Positions 42,565 through 51,722 of a stretch of DNA of 64,000 bases are shown piece after piece. The notes below the pieces were generated by a model. That model did not search any database. It was not told the origin of the DNA and saw only the letters and a list, made by a program, of their open reading frames with translations. Source of the DNA: Anaeromyxobacter soli (GTDB lineage Bacteria > Myxococcota > Myxococcia > Myxococcales > Anaeromyxobacteraceae); assembly GCF_022808855.1 (NCBI RefSeq), contig NZ_JAKZLF010000006.1, forward strand, positions 117,963-181,962, in the 5' to 3' direction. Each line of letters opens with the position of its first letter. The stretch's first letter is position 1. The position numbers and the translations under genes were made by a program.

Positions 42565-43287
42565 TCAAAACACCAGCATCAGGCCGCCCTGCAGCGAGAC
42601 GCCGTCGGTCGAGAGGTTCCAGCTCTTGCCGCTGCCGAAGTCGTCCACCTGGGCGCGGGTGACGTCGAAGAACAGGTACGTGTGGTTCACGCCCGTGTCG
42701 TTGTCGAGCTCGCGCGCGAGCCCGGGGTCGAAGGCGTCGAGGAGCAGCGCGGCGCCGCCCGTGACGGACCAGCCGTTCGTCGCGCCCTTCTTGGACCAGT
42801 CGCCGGTGCCCCCCGTCACCCACCAGTTGTAGCGCTCGAAGGCCGCGCGCCCGTAGAACGACAGCGGCACGAAGCGGTAGTGCTCGGCGAGCCAGTCGAG
42901 GCGGAGCGTCACGGTCGCGCTGGTCGGGACGATGGCGAGGGTGGTCTTGTCCGGCGACGGGACGAGGACCGTGGTGCCGTCGGGGTTCGCCTGCTCGATG
43001 AGCCCCTTGCCGTTCTTCTGGAAGTACCCGGTCCGCAGCCCGACCTCGATCGCGCCGAGGTCGTTCGCGAAGATCGCCTTGGAGGCGCCGAGGCGGAACA
43101 TCCAGCCGCTTCCGCCGCCGAGGATCCGCTCGTACGGCCCTGGCCTGGTCGCGAACTCCGAGTCGAGGTCGGGCGTGTAGGTGCCCGCGCCGATCTCGAA
43201 CGAGCCCCACTTCGGGGAGCGGTCCTGCGCGGCGGCGGGCAGCGCGAGCGCCGCGAGGGCGAGGGCGAGGAGGAGCTTCGCGTTCAC
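42565..43287 (-). CDS. Outer-membrane-type protein coupled to a MYXO-CTERM protein
   Basis: The 240-residue protein starts at a GTG (43287) that overlaps the upstream stop (GTGA). The signal peptide is KLLLALALAALALPAAAQ. The mature part is beta-strand rich with Tyr/Trp/Phe edges (GSFEIGAGTYTPDLDSEF, FRLGASKAIFAN, VPLSFYGRAAFERYNWW, and SLQGGLMLVF at the end). An outer-membrane barrel is likely, with the terminal Phe fitting the C-terminal strand signal. I do not recognise the family by name. It is co-translated with the MYXO-CTERM gene, so the two probably act together at the cell surface. Confidence 0.72.
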   Translation of the reverse strand: MNAKLLLALALAALALPAAAQDRSPKWGSFEIGAGTYTPDLDSEFATRPGPYERILGGGSGWMFRLGASKAIFANDLGAIEVGLRTGYFQKNGKGLIEQANPDGTTVLVPSPDKTTLAIVPTSATVTLRLDWLAEHYRFVPLSFYGRAAFERYNWWVTGGTGDWSKKGATNGWSVTGGAALLLDAFDPGLARELDNDTGVNHTYLFFDVTRAQVDDFGSGKSWNLSTDGVSLQGGLMLVF

Positions 43288-44192
43288 TTGCGCCTCCGGA
43301 ACGCCAGCGCGAGCGCGGCGCCGAGGATGCCGAGCGCGCCGGCGGGGCCGCTCGCGCAGCCGCCCTGCTCCTGCCCGCCGCTCGAGTGGTAGTACTCCCA
43401 GAAGTCCTCCACCGGCTGCGGCGTCCCGGTCTTCGGCTCCGACGGCTGGCTCGCGTTGTCCGCCGAGGAGTAAGCAACCACGGTCACCTGGTACTCGACG
43501 AGGTTCGTGAGCCCGTCGATCCGGCCGCTGACCCGGCCGGTCTCGTCGAGGATCTTCCCGGACCAGTGATCCCGGGCGTCCTTCGTCGCGTCGGTCGCCA
43601 CCGCGTGGATCTTGAAGTAGCTCGCGTCGGCCGCGCCGCCCGTGCCGTGATCCCACGAGACGCGCAACCCCTGCTCTCCCGGCTCGACCGTCACGTTGGC
43701 CGGGCTCGCGGGAGCCTTCAGGTCGAGCTTCATCGAGCCGTTCGCCGAGGCGCTCGCGTCGGTCTGGCCGGAGGGGACGAAGTGGACGCAGACGTAGATC
43801 GTGCGCGCCGTCGTCTCCGCGCAGGAGTAGCCCGTCGCGAGCACGAAGTCGGCGGTCCGGAAGTCGGCGCTCTGCGGGTTGGCGGTGGCGCTGATGTCCT
43901 CGCCGATCTGGGCCGCGCGCACGCTGTCCGCCGGGACGTCGCTCGTGTCGCAGAGCTTGACCGCGTTCGTGGTCGTGGAGGTCGGCGCGCGCGAGGACGC
44001 GTAGACGCGATAGGTCCCGCCCGCGACGCCGGTGGCCGCCACCGCCCACGAGAGGCTCACGGTCGTCGTGCTCGCGGGATCGCAGTCCGCGGAGCCGAGG
44101 AGGTTGTCGGGCGTGAACGTGACCGTGCCCGCCGTCTGGGCGCGGACCAGCGCGGGCAAGGCCAGCGCTGCGAGGAGGAGTGCTCGGCGCAT
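43284..44192 (-). CDS. Surface protein with fibronectin-III domain and MYXO-CTERM sorting tail
   Basis: The 302-residue protein has a signal peptide (LLLAALALPALVRAQ) and a first beta domain. A fibronectin type III-like domain spans about residues 160-245 (KAPASPANVTVEPGEQGLRVSWDHG...YQVTVVAYSSAD). A Gly/Cys-hydrophobic-Arg tail ends the protein (QGGCASGPAGALGILGAALA followed by LAFRRRK), the MYXO-CTERM sorting signal of Myxococcota. The tail Cys is thought to be used for processing and lipid attachment by a dedicated sorting system. It is coupled to the outer-membrane-type gene downstream. Confidence 0.88.
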   Translation of the reverse strand: MRRALLLAALALPALVRAQTAGTVTFTPDNLLGSADCDPASTTTVSLSWAVAATGVAGGTYRVYASSRAPTSTTTNAVKLCDTSDVPADSVRAAQIGEDISATANPQSADFRTADFVLATGYSCAETTARTIYVCVHFVPSGQTDASASANGSMKLDLKAPASPANVTVEPGEQGLRVSWDHGTGGAADASYFKIHAVATDATKDARDHWSGKILDETGRVSGRIDGLTNLVEYQVTVVAYSSADNASQPSEPKTGTPQPVEDFWEYYHSSGGQEQGGCASGPAGALGILGAALALAFRRRK

Positions 44193-44299
44193 GATGGGCG
44201 CCGATTCTGCAACCGGAGCGCCAGGGGGGCAAGGGAACGATCCCCCCCGACTCCCTCGCGATTTCCGGCTCGCTCGAGCCGCGCGGGCGCCGGCGGGGC

Positions 44300-44341
44300 G
44301 CCAAAATGGCAGCGCCCGCGCGGGCGGGCTGACAATTTGGC
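44300..44341. repeat. Long imperfect inverted repeat
   Basis: GCCAAAATGGCAGCGCCCGCG (44300-44320) faces CGGGCGGGCTGACAATTTGGC (44321-44341), an imperfect palindrome with the arms GCCAAA/TTTGGC at its ends. It lies between the 3' end of the ASD-like gene and the start of the MYXO-CTERM gene, both on the minus strand. It could be a terminator for the first or an operator for the second. The surrounding 44193-44346 also has GGGGGG/CCCCCC near 44225-44248. Confidence 0.5.
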
Positions 44342-44346
44342 AGAGG

Positions 44347-45369
44347 CTAGAGGTGCTGCTCGGCGAGGACCCGCGCGATCTGCAGGGCGTTCGTGGCGGC
44401 GCCCTTGCGCGTGTTCTCGACGACCAGGAACAGGTCGAGCCCGCGCGCCTGCGAGCGGTCCTCGCGCAGGCGGCCCACCAGCACGGCGTCCTCGTTCGCC
44501 GCGAGCATCGGCATCGGGTAGATGCCCTCCCCCGGCGTGTCCACGACCTTCACGCCCGGCGCGGCCCGCAAGAGCTCCCGCGCCTCGCTCACCCCGAGCT
44601 TCTCGCGCGTCGTGACGTTCACCGCGACGGCCTCGCCGTAGAAGACCGGCACCCGCACCGCGGTCGCGGTCAGGCGCAGCTCGGGCGCGCCGAGGACGCG
44701 GCGGGCGTCGCGGACGATCCCCTCCTCCTCGTCGGTCGCGCCGCCCTCGCCGAAGGCGCCCACCTGCGGGATCAGGTTGAACGCGAGGCGGTGCGGGAAG
44801 CGCGCCGCGGGGTCCGGCTCCTTGAGGCCGAGCAGGTCCCGCGCCTCGCGCTCGAGCTCTGCGACGCCCGCGCGGCCGGCGCCGGAGGCCGGCTCGTACG
44901 TCGAGACGACGACCCGCTCGATCCCCGCGGCGCGGAGCGGCGCGAGCGCCAGCGCCACGGCCGTCGCGGTCGGGCCGGGCGTCGCCACCACGCCGCGTGC
45001 GCGGAAGGCGGCGATCGCCTCGGCGTTCAGCTCGGCGACGACGAGCGGCACCTCGCCGTCGGCGCGGAACGCGGGCGAGACGTCCACCACGGCGCAGCCC
45101 TCCGCCCACGCCCGCGGCGCCCACTCGCGCGCGACCTCGGCCCCGGCGCAGAAGAGCGCGACGTCGCAGCCGCGGAACGCGCCGTCCGCGAGCGGTGCGA
45201 CGCGCAGGTCGTCGCCCTGGAACTCGACGAGCTCGCCCGCCGAGCGGGGCGAGGCGAACGGGCGGAGCGCCTTCACGGGGAGGTCGAGCTGGTCGAGCGC
45301 GTCGAGCGCGGCGCGCCCGACCTCGCCGGTGGCGCCGACGAGGGCGAGGGTCATGGGGAGCTTGGGCAC
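44347..45369 (-). CDS. Aspartate-semialdehyde dehydrogenase paralogue lacking catalytic residues (USG-1-like)
   Basis: The protein is 340 residues from the GTG at 45369, with GGAGAA eight bases before it; an ATG at 45354 is also possible. The fold is that of ASD: LALVGATGEVG, VVDVSPAFRADG, VVVSTYEPASGAG, RVPVFYGEAVAVNV. But all three catalytic positions are changed. The Cys motif (N-C-S/T) reads GPT in ATPGPTATAVAL. The Gln of STYQ-xxSGAG is Glu, and the His of VPVxxGHS is Glu. It therefore should not catalyse aspartyl-phosphate reduction. E. coli USG-1 is a known ASD-like protein of unknown role. A functional asd must be elsewhere; lysC lies 12 kb away here. Confidence 0.88.
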   Translation of the reverse strand: MPKLPMTLALVGATGEVGRAALDALDQLDLPVKALRPFASPRSAGELVEFQGDDLRVAPLADGAFRGCDVALFCAGAEVAREWAPRAWAEGCAVVDVSPAFRADGEVPLVVAELNAEAIAAFRARGVVATPGPTATAVALALAPLRAAGIERVVVSTYEPASGAGRAGVAELEREARDLLGLKEPDPAARFPHRLAFNLIPQVGAFGEGGATDEEEGIVRDARRVLGAPELRLTATAVRVPVFYGEAVAVNVTTREKLGVSEARELLRAAPGVKVVDTPGEGIYPMPMLAANEDAVLVGRLREDRSQARGLDLFLVVENTRKGAATNALQIARVLAEQHL

Positions 45370-45445
45370 GGCGGTTCTCCTGGGCGCGAGGTTCGGGATG
45401 CGGTCGAGGCGGGCGTCGGTGAGGTCGAGGTCGAGGGGGCTGCCC

Positions 45446-46348
45446 TCAGCTCCCGAGCAGCTCCCTGAGCGCGGCCTCGAGGGTCGGAAAGCGGAAGCGG
45501 TAGCCGAGCTCGAGCGCCTTGCGCGGCACCACCCGCTGGCTCCCGAGGACGGCCTCGGCGGCCTCGCCCACCGCGAGCCGCACGGCGACCTCCGGCGCGG
45601 CGAGGAAGCTCGGGCGTCCGAGCACCTTGCCGATCGCGCGCGCGAGGTCACGGTTGCGGACCGGCTCGGGCGCGCAGGCCGCGAGCGGCCCCTCGACGCG
45701 CGCGTCCTCGAGCGCGAAGCGCACGATCCCGACCTCGTCGGCGAGGTGGATCCAGGGCATCCAGAAGTCGCCCCTCCCGAGCGGCCCGCCCGCGAAGAGG
45801 CGGAACGGCCGGACGAGCTTCGGGAGCGCGCCGCCGGCGGGAGAGAGGACGATCCCGGTGCGCAGGAGCACGAGGCGCGCCCGCGCCGCGGCCGGCGTGG
45901 CGGCGGCCTCCCACTCGCGGCAGACGTCGGCGAGGAACCCCTCCCCGCCGGAAGAGCCCTCGTCGAGGAGCTCGTCCCCGCGCGAGCCGTACCACCCGAC
46001 GGCGCTGCCGGAGACGAGCACCCGCGGCCCGCCCGCGCGCACGACGGCGGCGATGCGCTCCGTCGCGCGCACCCGGCTCTCGCGGATGCGCCGCTTCTTC
46101 GCGGCGGTCCAGCGCCCCTCGACGATGGGCTCGCCCGCGAGGTTCACGCAGGCGTCGCACGCCGCGAGCGCCTCCTCCCAGCCGCCTCCCTCCGCCGGAT
46201 CGCCGGTGAGGACGCGCGTACCCGCCGGCAGGATCCGGTCGGCGCCGCGGCTGCGGGACAGCGCGGTGACCGCGTGCCCGGCCTCGAGGAGCGCGCCGCA
46301 GAGGGCGCGCCCGATGAGCCCCGTGGCGCCGGTGACGAAGACGTGCAT
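45446..46348 (-). CDS. TIGR01777-family epimerase (SulA-like NAD-dependent)
   Basis: The 300-residue protein starts MHVFVTGATGLIG (Rossmann motif) and has DACVNLAGEPIVEGRWTAAKKRRI. It also has VLVSGSAVGWYG, where the catalytic Tyr is expected, and FWMPWIHLADEVGIV; together these are the family signatures of TIGR01777. The stop of the M50 protease lies two bases upstream, so they are co-translated. Family members are sometimes tied to cell-division (SulA-like) roles but the substrate is unproven. Confidence 0.9.
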   Translation of the reverse strand: MHVFVTGATGLIGRALCGALLEAGHAVTALSRSRGADRILPAGTRVLTGDPAEGGGWEEALAACDACVNLAGEPIVEGRWTAAKKRRIRESRVRATERIAAVVRAGGPRVLVSGSAVGWYGSRGDELLDEGSSGGEGFLADVCREWEAAATPAAARARLVLLRTGIVLSPAGGALPKLVRPFRLFAGGPLGRGDFWMPWIHLADEVGIVRFALEDARVEGPLAACAPEPVRNRDLARAIGKVLGRPSFLAAPEVAVRLAVGEAAEAVLGSQRVVPRKALELGYRFRFPTLEAALRELLGS

Positions 46349-46350
46349 GG

Positions 46351-47802
46351 TCAGGACAGGATCTGCGCGGCGACGTTCGCCCCCGGCACGTGCGACATGA
46401 AGTGCACGAGGGCGAGCAGCCCCGCCGCGAGCGCGGCGTAGCCGACGCCGAAGAGCGCCATCTCGAGCGGCCGGAGCGGCGCGGCCTTCGCGGCCTGCTC
46501 CATCCGCTGGAGGTCGCGCACGAAGAACGCCTCGGACGGCGAGCCGAGCGGCGGCCCCGCCACCGCGCGCAGGTAGCGGAACTGCGCGGGCCCGAAGCGC
46601 GCGCGCTCGGGCAGGAGCCGCAGCGCCCGCCCGCCCGCGCGCGCCTGCGCCTCCGCGACGAGCTCGAGCGCGCCGAGGAGCGCGATGATCCAGACGAGCT
46701 CGTAGCCGAGCGTCGTCCCCACCGCGACCGCGGCGCCGAGGCCCAGGATCGTGAGCGCGACCCCGAGGGTCGAGGAGAACGAGAACGCGAAGGCCTGCAT
46801 GACGCGCCCGCCGTCGAGCGGGGCGATGGGGAGCAGGTTGAAGAGGTTGATCACCGCCCACCAGGTGGCCACGGCGGCGAACATGGGATCGCGCGTCCAG
46901 AGCCAGAGGGCGGCGGGGAGGAGGGCGAACAGGGAGCCCCACAGCGGCCCGTTCAGCGCGACGTACGCCTGCTGGCGGCGCGAGGTGAACGCGTCGTCGG
47001 TGACGGCGATCGCCCCGAGGAACGGCACGAAGTACATGCCGCGCACGCTCATGCCGGTCCTCCGCATCGCGTGGACGTGGCCGTACTCGTGGACGAAGAG
47101 CTGGACGAGGAGCGCCACCGCGAACTTCCAGGAGAAGAGGACGCCGTAGGTCGCCGCAGAGGCGGCCGCCCAGCCGAGGTTGGCGGTCTTCGCGGCCTTG
47201 GCGACCGTCCCGCCCAGCTTGCCGAGGAGGCCGAGCAGGCCCACCCGAGATCGCCGCTCTCCCGCGGCCGGCGCCCCGGTGGGCGCGGGCGCCGCCTCGA
47301 CGACGGGCGGAGCGAGCAGGGCCGGCGGCAGGACGTGCCACGCCGGAGCGCGCTGGACCACGAGGGCGAGCAGGAGCGGGGCGTCGCGCAGGTCCTCGAT
47401 CTCGACGTCGGCGCCGTCGAGCCCGCGCACCGCCTCGCACCCGCGCGCGCCGGCGAGGTCGGCGAACGCGAAGGAGCGGCCGCGCGCGTCCGCCACGATG
47501 GCGTAGGGCTGCCAGGAGCCGTCGGGGCGCGGGCTCCTCCCGAACCCGAGCCGCAGCTCCTCCCAGCGCGCCGAGAGCCCCGCGTCGCGGCCCTTCACCG
47601 CGAGGCCGCCGGCCGTCGCGACGACGCGCAGGCCGGTGAGCTGGCGGAAGGCGAGCGCGAGGGCGGCGGCGACCGCCCCGAACGCGAGCGAGAGCAGGAA
47701 CGGCGCACCCGCGACGACGCCGAGGACGACGCCGCCGGCGGCGCCGGCGACGAGGGAGAGGAGGACGTTGCGCAGCGCGGGGCGAAAGACGGCGGCTTCC
47801 AT
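46351..47802 (-). CDS. Site-2-protease-like (M50) membrane metallopeptidase
   Basis: The 483-residue protein has two N-terminal helices, a soluble domain (residues about 55-200), then the M50 core: zinc site VQLFVHEYGHVHAM and the second motif FNLLPIAPLDGGRVMQ. Further helices lie between and after (AVALLVQLF, ALWLWTRDPMFAA, GYELVWIIALLGAL). It should cleave within membranes. Unlike RseP at 48738-50414 it lacks PDZ domains, and its substrate is unknown. It begins a transcription unit with the TIGR01777 and ASD-like genes. Confidence 0.88.
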   Translation of the reverse strand: MEAAVFRPALRNVLLSLVAGAAGGVVLGVVAGAPFLLSLAFGAVAAALALAFRQLTGLRVVATAGGLAVKGRDAGLSARWEELRLGFGRSPRPDGSWQPYAIVADARGRSFAFADLAGARGCEAVRGLDGADVEIEDLRDAPLLLALVVQRAPAWHVLPPALLAPPVVEAAPAPTGAPAAGERRSRVGLLGLLGKLGGTVAKAAKTANLGWAAASAATYGVLFSWKFAVALLVQLFVHEYGHVHAMRRTGMSVRGMYFVPFLGAIAVTDDAFTSRRQQAYVALNGPLWGSLFALLPAALWLWTRDPMFAAVATWWAVINLFNLLPIAPLDGGRVMQAFAFSFSSTLGVALTILGLGAAVAVGTTLGYELVWIIALLGALELVAEAQARAGGRALRLLPERARFGPAQFRYLRAVAGPPLGSPSEAFFVRDLQRMEQAAKAAPLRPLEMALFGVGYAALAAGLLALVHFMSHVPGANVAAQILS

Positions 47803-47971
47803 GGGGGCGTCGGGCGTTTGGCCTTCGCGGCCTGTCGGGACCGGTCTGGGGCGGAGGTGGGAAGATAGCCGAGTCGGGGCGTCCGCGCTCGGCGCGCCGG
47901 CGCACCATAGGTCGCGCGCCGCAGGCGCAAGGAGCGAGGACGCCCGCCGCAGGCCGGGATCGTGCGCCGAG

Positions 47972-48727
47972 TCAGCGATCCGCGCCGGGGCCGAGCCCCT
48001 TCGGAAACTTCAGCTCCGCCTCGCTCGGGCGGACGTAGTGCGGCTCGAGCGCGAAGAGCGCCTGCGGGTCGAAGCTCGCGCCGGCGAGCCTCGGTCCGGC
48101 GAGCGCGGCGACCGCCGCGGCGGTGGGCGCCGCGATCGCGGTCTCGAGCCGCGCGAGGTGCCCCTCGAGCGCGGCGGCGTACGCCGCGTAGCCCTCGCCG
48201 AACGCGGCGGCGCCGGGCACCGTCGCGACGCGCTCGAGCAGCGCCGCCGGGGGAAGGGCCGCCTCGGGCAGCACCGCCTCCACCGCCCCGCCCGCCGCGC
48301 GGTAGAAGCCCGCGTAGACCTCGCCCTTCTTCGCGTCGAGGAGCGGCACGAGCACCTCGCCCGGGCGGGCGTCCGCCTCCGCCGCGAGCGCCATCGCCGC
48401 GAGGCTCGACACGCCCGCGATCGGGCGGCGGTTCGCGTAGGCGAGCCCCTTCCACGTGGCGAGGCCGATGCGGAGCCCGGTGAACGAGCCCGGCCCGATG
48501 CCGATGGCGAAGCCCTCCACGTCGGCGAGGCGGAGCCCCTCCGCGTCGAGGAGCGCGACGAGCGCCCCGGGGAGCCGCCCGCCGTGCCCGCCGGTCGCGC
48601 CGGGGGCGGGGCGCGCCGGCGCGTGCTCGGTGCGCTCGCAGCGGACGCGCGGCGCCGCGCCCGGGAGGACGTCCACGAGCGCGACGGAGAGCGTGAGCGT
48701 GGCGGTGTCGAGGGCGGCGACGAGCAT
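47972..48727 (-). CDS. tsaB: tRNA threonylcarbamoyladenosine biosynthesis protein TsaB
   Basis: A 251-residue ASKHA-fold protein. ALDTATLTLSVAL is the phosphate-1 motif, AIGIGPGSFTGLRIGLATWKGLA the family signature, and VPLLDAKKGEVYAGFY follows. TsaB partners TsaD and TsaE to make t6A on tRNAs reading ANN codons. It is the last gene of the uppS-cdsA-dxr-rseP series, starting 10 bases after rseP. The C-terminal part ends SFDPQALFALEPHYVRPSEAE, as in the family. Confidence 0.93.
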   Translation of the reverse strand: MLVAALDTATLTLSVALVDVLPGAAPRVRCERTEHAPARPAPGATGGHGGRLPGALVALLDAEGLRLADVEGFAIGIGPGSFTGLRIGLATWKGLAYANRRPIAGVSSLAAMALAAEADARPGEVLVPLLDAKKGEVYAGFYRAAGGAVEAVLPEAALPPAALLERVATVPGAAAFGEGYAAYAAALEGHLARLETAIAAPTAAAVAALAGPRLAGASFDPQALFALEPHYVRPSEAELKFPKGLGPGADR

Positions 48728-48737
48728 GCCGCGCTTC

Positions 48738-50414
48738 TTACCCCACGAGCCGCACGATGTCGTTCTTGAACACGAAGAGCATGAGCGTGAAGAGCAGGAC
48801 GATCCCCACGATGTTGGCGATCTCCCGCGCCCGGAGGGACAGCGGCCGCCGCGTGACGGCCTCGACGAGCGCCTGCGCGATGTGCCCGCCGTCGAGGACC
48901 GGGATCGGCAGGAGGTTCATGAGGCCGAGGTTCACGCTGATGAGGGCCATCTTGAAGAGGAACGACGCCCAGCCCTCCTGCGCCGCCTCGGAGGCGATGG
49001 AGAACAGCATGATCGGCCCGCCCACCGTCTTGAAGCTGATCTGGCCGGTGACGATCCGCTGGATGCCGAGCACGGTGAGGCGCACCACCTCGGAGAGCTG
49101 GCGCCACGCGAGCCCCGCCATCTCGACGGGGCCGCGCGAGAGCGGGACCTCGTCCACCACGAGCGCGCGCGCGTCCACGAGCGCCCGGCGATCGGGCTGG
49201 AACCCGAGCACGAGCCGCTCCTTCCGCTCCTTCGTGAGCTCGTCGACGTAGCTCTCCTTCGCGGGGACGAGCGTGGGGGTGCGGCCGTCGGCGAGGGTGA
49301 GCGCCACCGGCTTGCCCACCTGGAACTCGCGGGCGAGCGCGTTCACGTCGCGCATGAACGAGCGCACCGGCTTCCCGTTGATCGCGGCGATGGCGTCGCC
49401 GCGGCGCAGCCCGGCCTTGTCGGCGGGGCTGCCGGGGACCACCGCCGCCACGAACGTCGAGAGCGACGGGTCGGCGGGGAGGAACGCCGGGCGGCCGCCG
49501 GCGCAGGTGGGGACCGCGTCGAGCTTCACCGGATCGAAGGACGCGAGCGTCGCCCCGGGGAGCTTCTCCGCCCGCTCGCGGACGACCTCGAGCGACACGG
49601 GCTTGCACGCGGCGTCGCGGACCGCGTGCTCGAGCTCGCCGAGGTGGCGGACCTTCGTCCCGTTCACCGCGACCACCAGATCGAACGGCTCGAGCGGGCC
49701 GGCGGCGCCGGCCGTCGCGGGCGCCACCACCGCGGGGGCGTAGAACGCCGTCACGCCGATGACCCCGCGGCGCGTGGTCTCGATGGGGTTCGCCTCCTCG
49801 TCCGCGGCGGGCACGATGGTGACCGGCCCGACGGGAGCTCCGTCGCGCTCGACGCGGAACGTGAGCGGCTCCCCCGCGTGCGGCGACACGAGGTCGCGCA
49901 GGTCGCCGAAGTAGCGCACCGGCGCGGGCGCCGTGCCGGGCGCCTGGACGGAGAGGATCCGGTCCCCGGCGCGCAGCCCTGCCTCCGCGGCGGGCGAGCC
50001 GGGGGCCACGGTGCCGACCACCGGGCCCGCGGTGGGCTCGCCGTTCTGCCCGATCATGAGGGCGAAGTAGATGAGGCCGGGGAAGACGAGGTTCATCGCC
50101 GGCCCGGCGAACGCGATGAGGAGCCGCTTCCAGGGCGGCTGCTCGAGGAAGCCGCGGCCGCGATCCTCCGGCGCGAGCTCCTCGCTCGGATCGTCGCCCG
50201 CCATCTTCACGTAGCCGCCGAGCGGAAGGAGCGAGATGCGGTACTCGGTCTCGCCGCGCCTGAACCCGAACAGGCGGGTCCCGAACCCGATGGAGAAGCG
50301 GACGACCTTCACCCCGAGCGCCTTGGCCACGAGGAAGTGGCCCAGCTCGTGGACGAAGATGAGCCCGCCCAGCAGGAGGACGATCGATCCAGCTTTGAGG
50401 AGGAGATCCGGCAT
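48738..50414 (-). CDS. rseP: Membrane metalloprotease RseP with two PDZ domains
   Basis: The 558-residue site-2 protease has HELGHFLVAKALGVKV near the N-terminus, followed by GYVKMAGDDP. Two PDZ domains come next (about residues 125-200 and 290-365; APGSPAAEAGLRAGDRILSV, VPGSPADKAGLRRGDAIAAI). The second zinc motif is MNLLPIPVLDGGHI. It cuts anti-sigma factors or other membrane proteins in envelope stress signalling. The ATG at 50414 has GGGAG upstream. It stands downstream of dxr in the classic order found in many proteobacteria. Confidence 0.94.
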   Translation of the reverse strand: MPDLLLKAGSIVLLLGGLIFVHELGHFLVAKALGVKVVRFSIGFGTRLFGFRRGETEYRISLLPLGGYVKMAGDDPSEELAPEDRGRGFLEQPPWKRLLIAFAGPAMNLVFPGLIYFALMIGQNGEPTAGPVVGTVAPGSPAAEAGLRAGDRILSVQAPGTAPAPVRYFGDLRDLVSPHAGEPLTFRVERDGAPVGPVTIVPAADEEANPIETTRRGVIGVTAFYAPAVVAPATAGAAGPLEPFDLVVAVNGTKVRHLGELEHAVRDAACKPVSLEVVRERAEKLPGATLASFDPVKLDAVPTCAGGRPAFLPADPSLSTFVAAVVPGSPADKAGLRRGDAIAAINGKPVRSFMRDVNALAREFQVGKPVALTLADGRTPTLVPAKESYVDELTKERKERLVLGFQPDRRALVDARALVVDEVPLSRGPVEMAGLAWRQLSEVVRLTVLGIQRIVTGQISFKTVGGPIMLFSIASEAAQEGWASFLFKMALISVNLGLMNLLPIPVLDGGHIAQALVEAVTRRPLSLRAREIANIVGIVLLFTLMLFVFKNDIVRLVG

Positions 50415-50519
50415 GTCACTCCCATCGTACCGGGCGGCCGGGCGATTCGCCCGGACCCGTGCCGAAACTTTGGTCGCCTTGATGGAGCCAGGAAGGCGCG
50501 GCGGGGGGCGCGGAGACGG

Positions 50520-51695
50520 CTAACCCCCCGCGCGGGCGACGCGCTTCTCCGCCTCGCGGCGCCCCCAGTCGCTCGCGGCGAGCGCCTGCTCGACGCTCCT
50601 GACGGGCTCGACGGCGTGGGCCTCGAGGACGGAGGCGCAGATGTCGGCGATGTCGGGAAAGCGGCACCGTCGGGTGAGGAACGCGGCGACCGCAGCCTCG
50701 TCCGCCCCGGACAGCACCGCGGGGGCGGTGCCGCCCAGCTCGAGGGCGCGGTACGCGAGCATGAACGCCGGGAAGCGCGCCGGGTCGGGCTGCTCGAAGG
50801 TCAGCTTGCCCAGGCGGGCGAGGTCGAGCGGCGGGAGGTCGAGTGGCAGCCGCTCCGGGTGGGTCATGGCGTAGCTGATGGGGCCGCGCATGTCCGACAC
50901 GCCGAGCTGCGCGACCATCGAGCCGTCGATGTACTCCACCATCGAGTGCACTATCGACTCGGGGTGAACGACGATGTCGATGCGGCGCGGCTCCACGCCG
51001 AACAGCCAGCGCGCCTCGATCACCTCGAGCCCCTTGTTCATCAGGGTCGCCGAGTCGATGGTGATCTTGTCCCCCATCGACCAGTTCGGGTGCTTGAGCG
51101 CGCGCTCCGGGCCCACGTCGGCGAGCTCGGCGGCGGGCACCAGGCGGAGCGGACCGCCCGAGGCGGTGAGGATGAGGCGGCGCACCTCGCGCCGGTTGTG
51201 GCCGGCGAGCGACTGGTAGATGGCGCTGTGCTCGGAGTCCACCGGCAGGATGGGCACGCCGCGCGCCGCGGCGCGCGCGGTGAGCAGCTCGCCCGCGAGC
51301 ACGAGCGACTCCTTGTTCGCGAGGCCGACCGGCTTCCCCGCCTCGATGGCCGCGGCGGTGGAGCGGAGGCCCGCGCCGCCGGAGATGGCCGCGAGCACGA
51401 AGTCCACGTCCGGGTGCGAGGCGACCGCGACCGCCCCCGCCTCGCCGACGAGCACCTCGGTGCCGGGCGGCGCGAGCTCGCGCACCTCGCGCGCGGCCGC
51501 CGCGTCCGCGACGGACACGAGCCGCGGGCGGAAGCGCCGGACCTGCTCGGCGAGCCGGGCCGCGTTGCGCCCCGCGGCGAGGCCGACCACCTGGAAGCGG
51601 TCGGGGAAACGGCCGACGACGTCGAGCGCCTGCACGCCGATGGAGCCGGTGGAGCCGAGGATCGCGACGCGCTTCACGGGGCGAATCTCTATCAC
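50520..51695 (-). CDS. dxr: 1-deoxy-D-xylulose-5-phosphate reductoisomerase
   Basis: The 391-residue enzyme converts DXP to MEP, the first committed step of the non-mevalonate isoprenoid pathway. It has VAILGSTGSIGVQALDVV (NADPH site), LANKESLVLAGEL, and the active-site loop ILPVDSEHSAIYQSL. It also has NWSMGDKITIDSATLMNKGLEVIEA, binding metal and substrate. The start is a GTG at 51695; a GTG six codons later is also possible. It precedes rseP by 105 bases and follows cdsA. Confidence 0.95.
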   Translation of the reverse strand: MIEIRPVKRVAILGSTGSIGVQALDVVGRFPDRFQVVGLAAGRNAARLAEQVRRFRPRLVSVADAAAAREVRELAPPGTEVLVGEAGAVAVASHPDVDFVLAAISGGAGLRSTAAAIEAGKPVGLANKESLVLAGELLTARAAARGVPILPVDSEHSAIYQSLAGHNRREVRRLILTASGGPLRLVPAAELADVGPERALKHPNWSMGDKITIDSATLMNKGLEVIEARWLFGVEPRRIDIVVHPESIVHSMVEYIDGSMVAQLGVSDMRGPISYAMTHPERLPLDLPPLDLARLGKLTFEQPDPARFPAFMLAYRALELGGTAPAVLSGADEAAVAAFLTRRCRFPDIADICASVLEAHAVEPVRSVEQALAASDWGRREAEKRVARAGG

Positions 51696-51722
51696 GGGCA
51701 GGCGAGGCGCGACCGGACGGCC

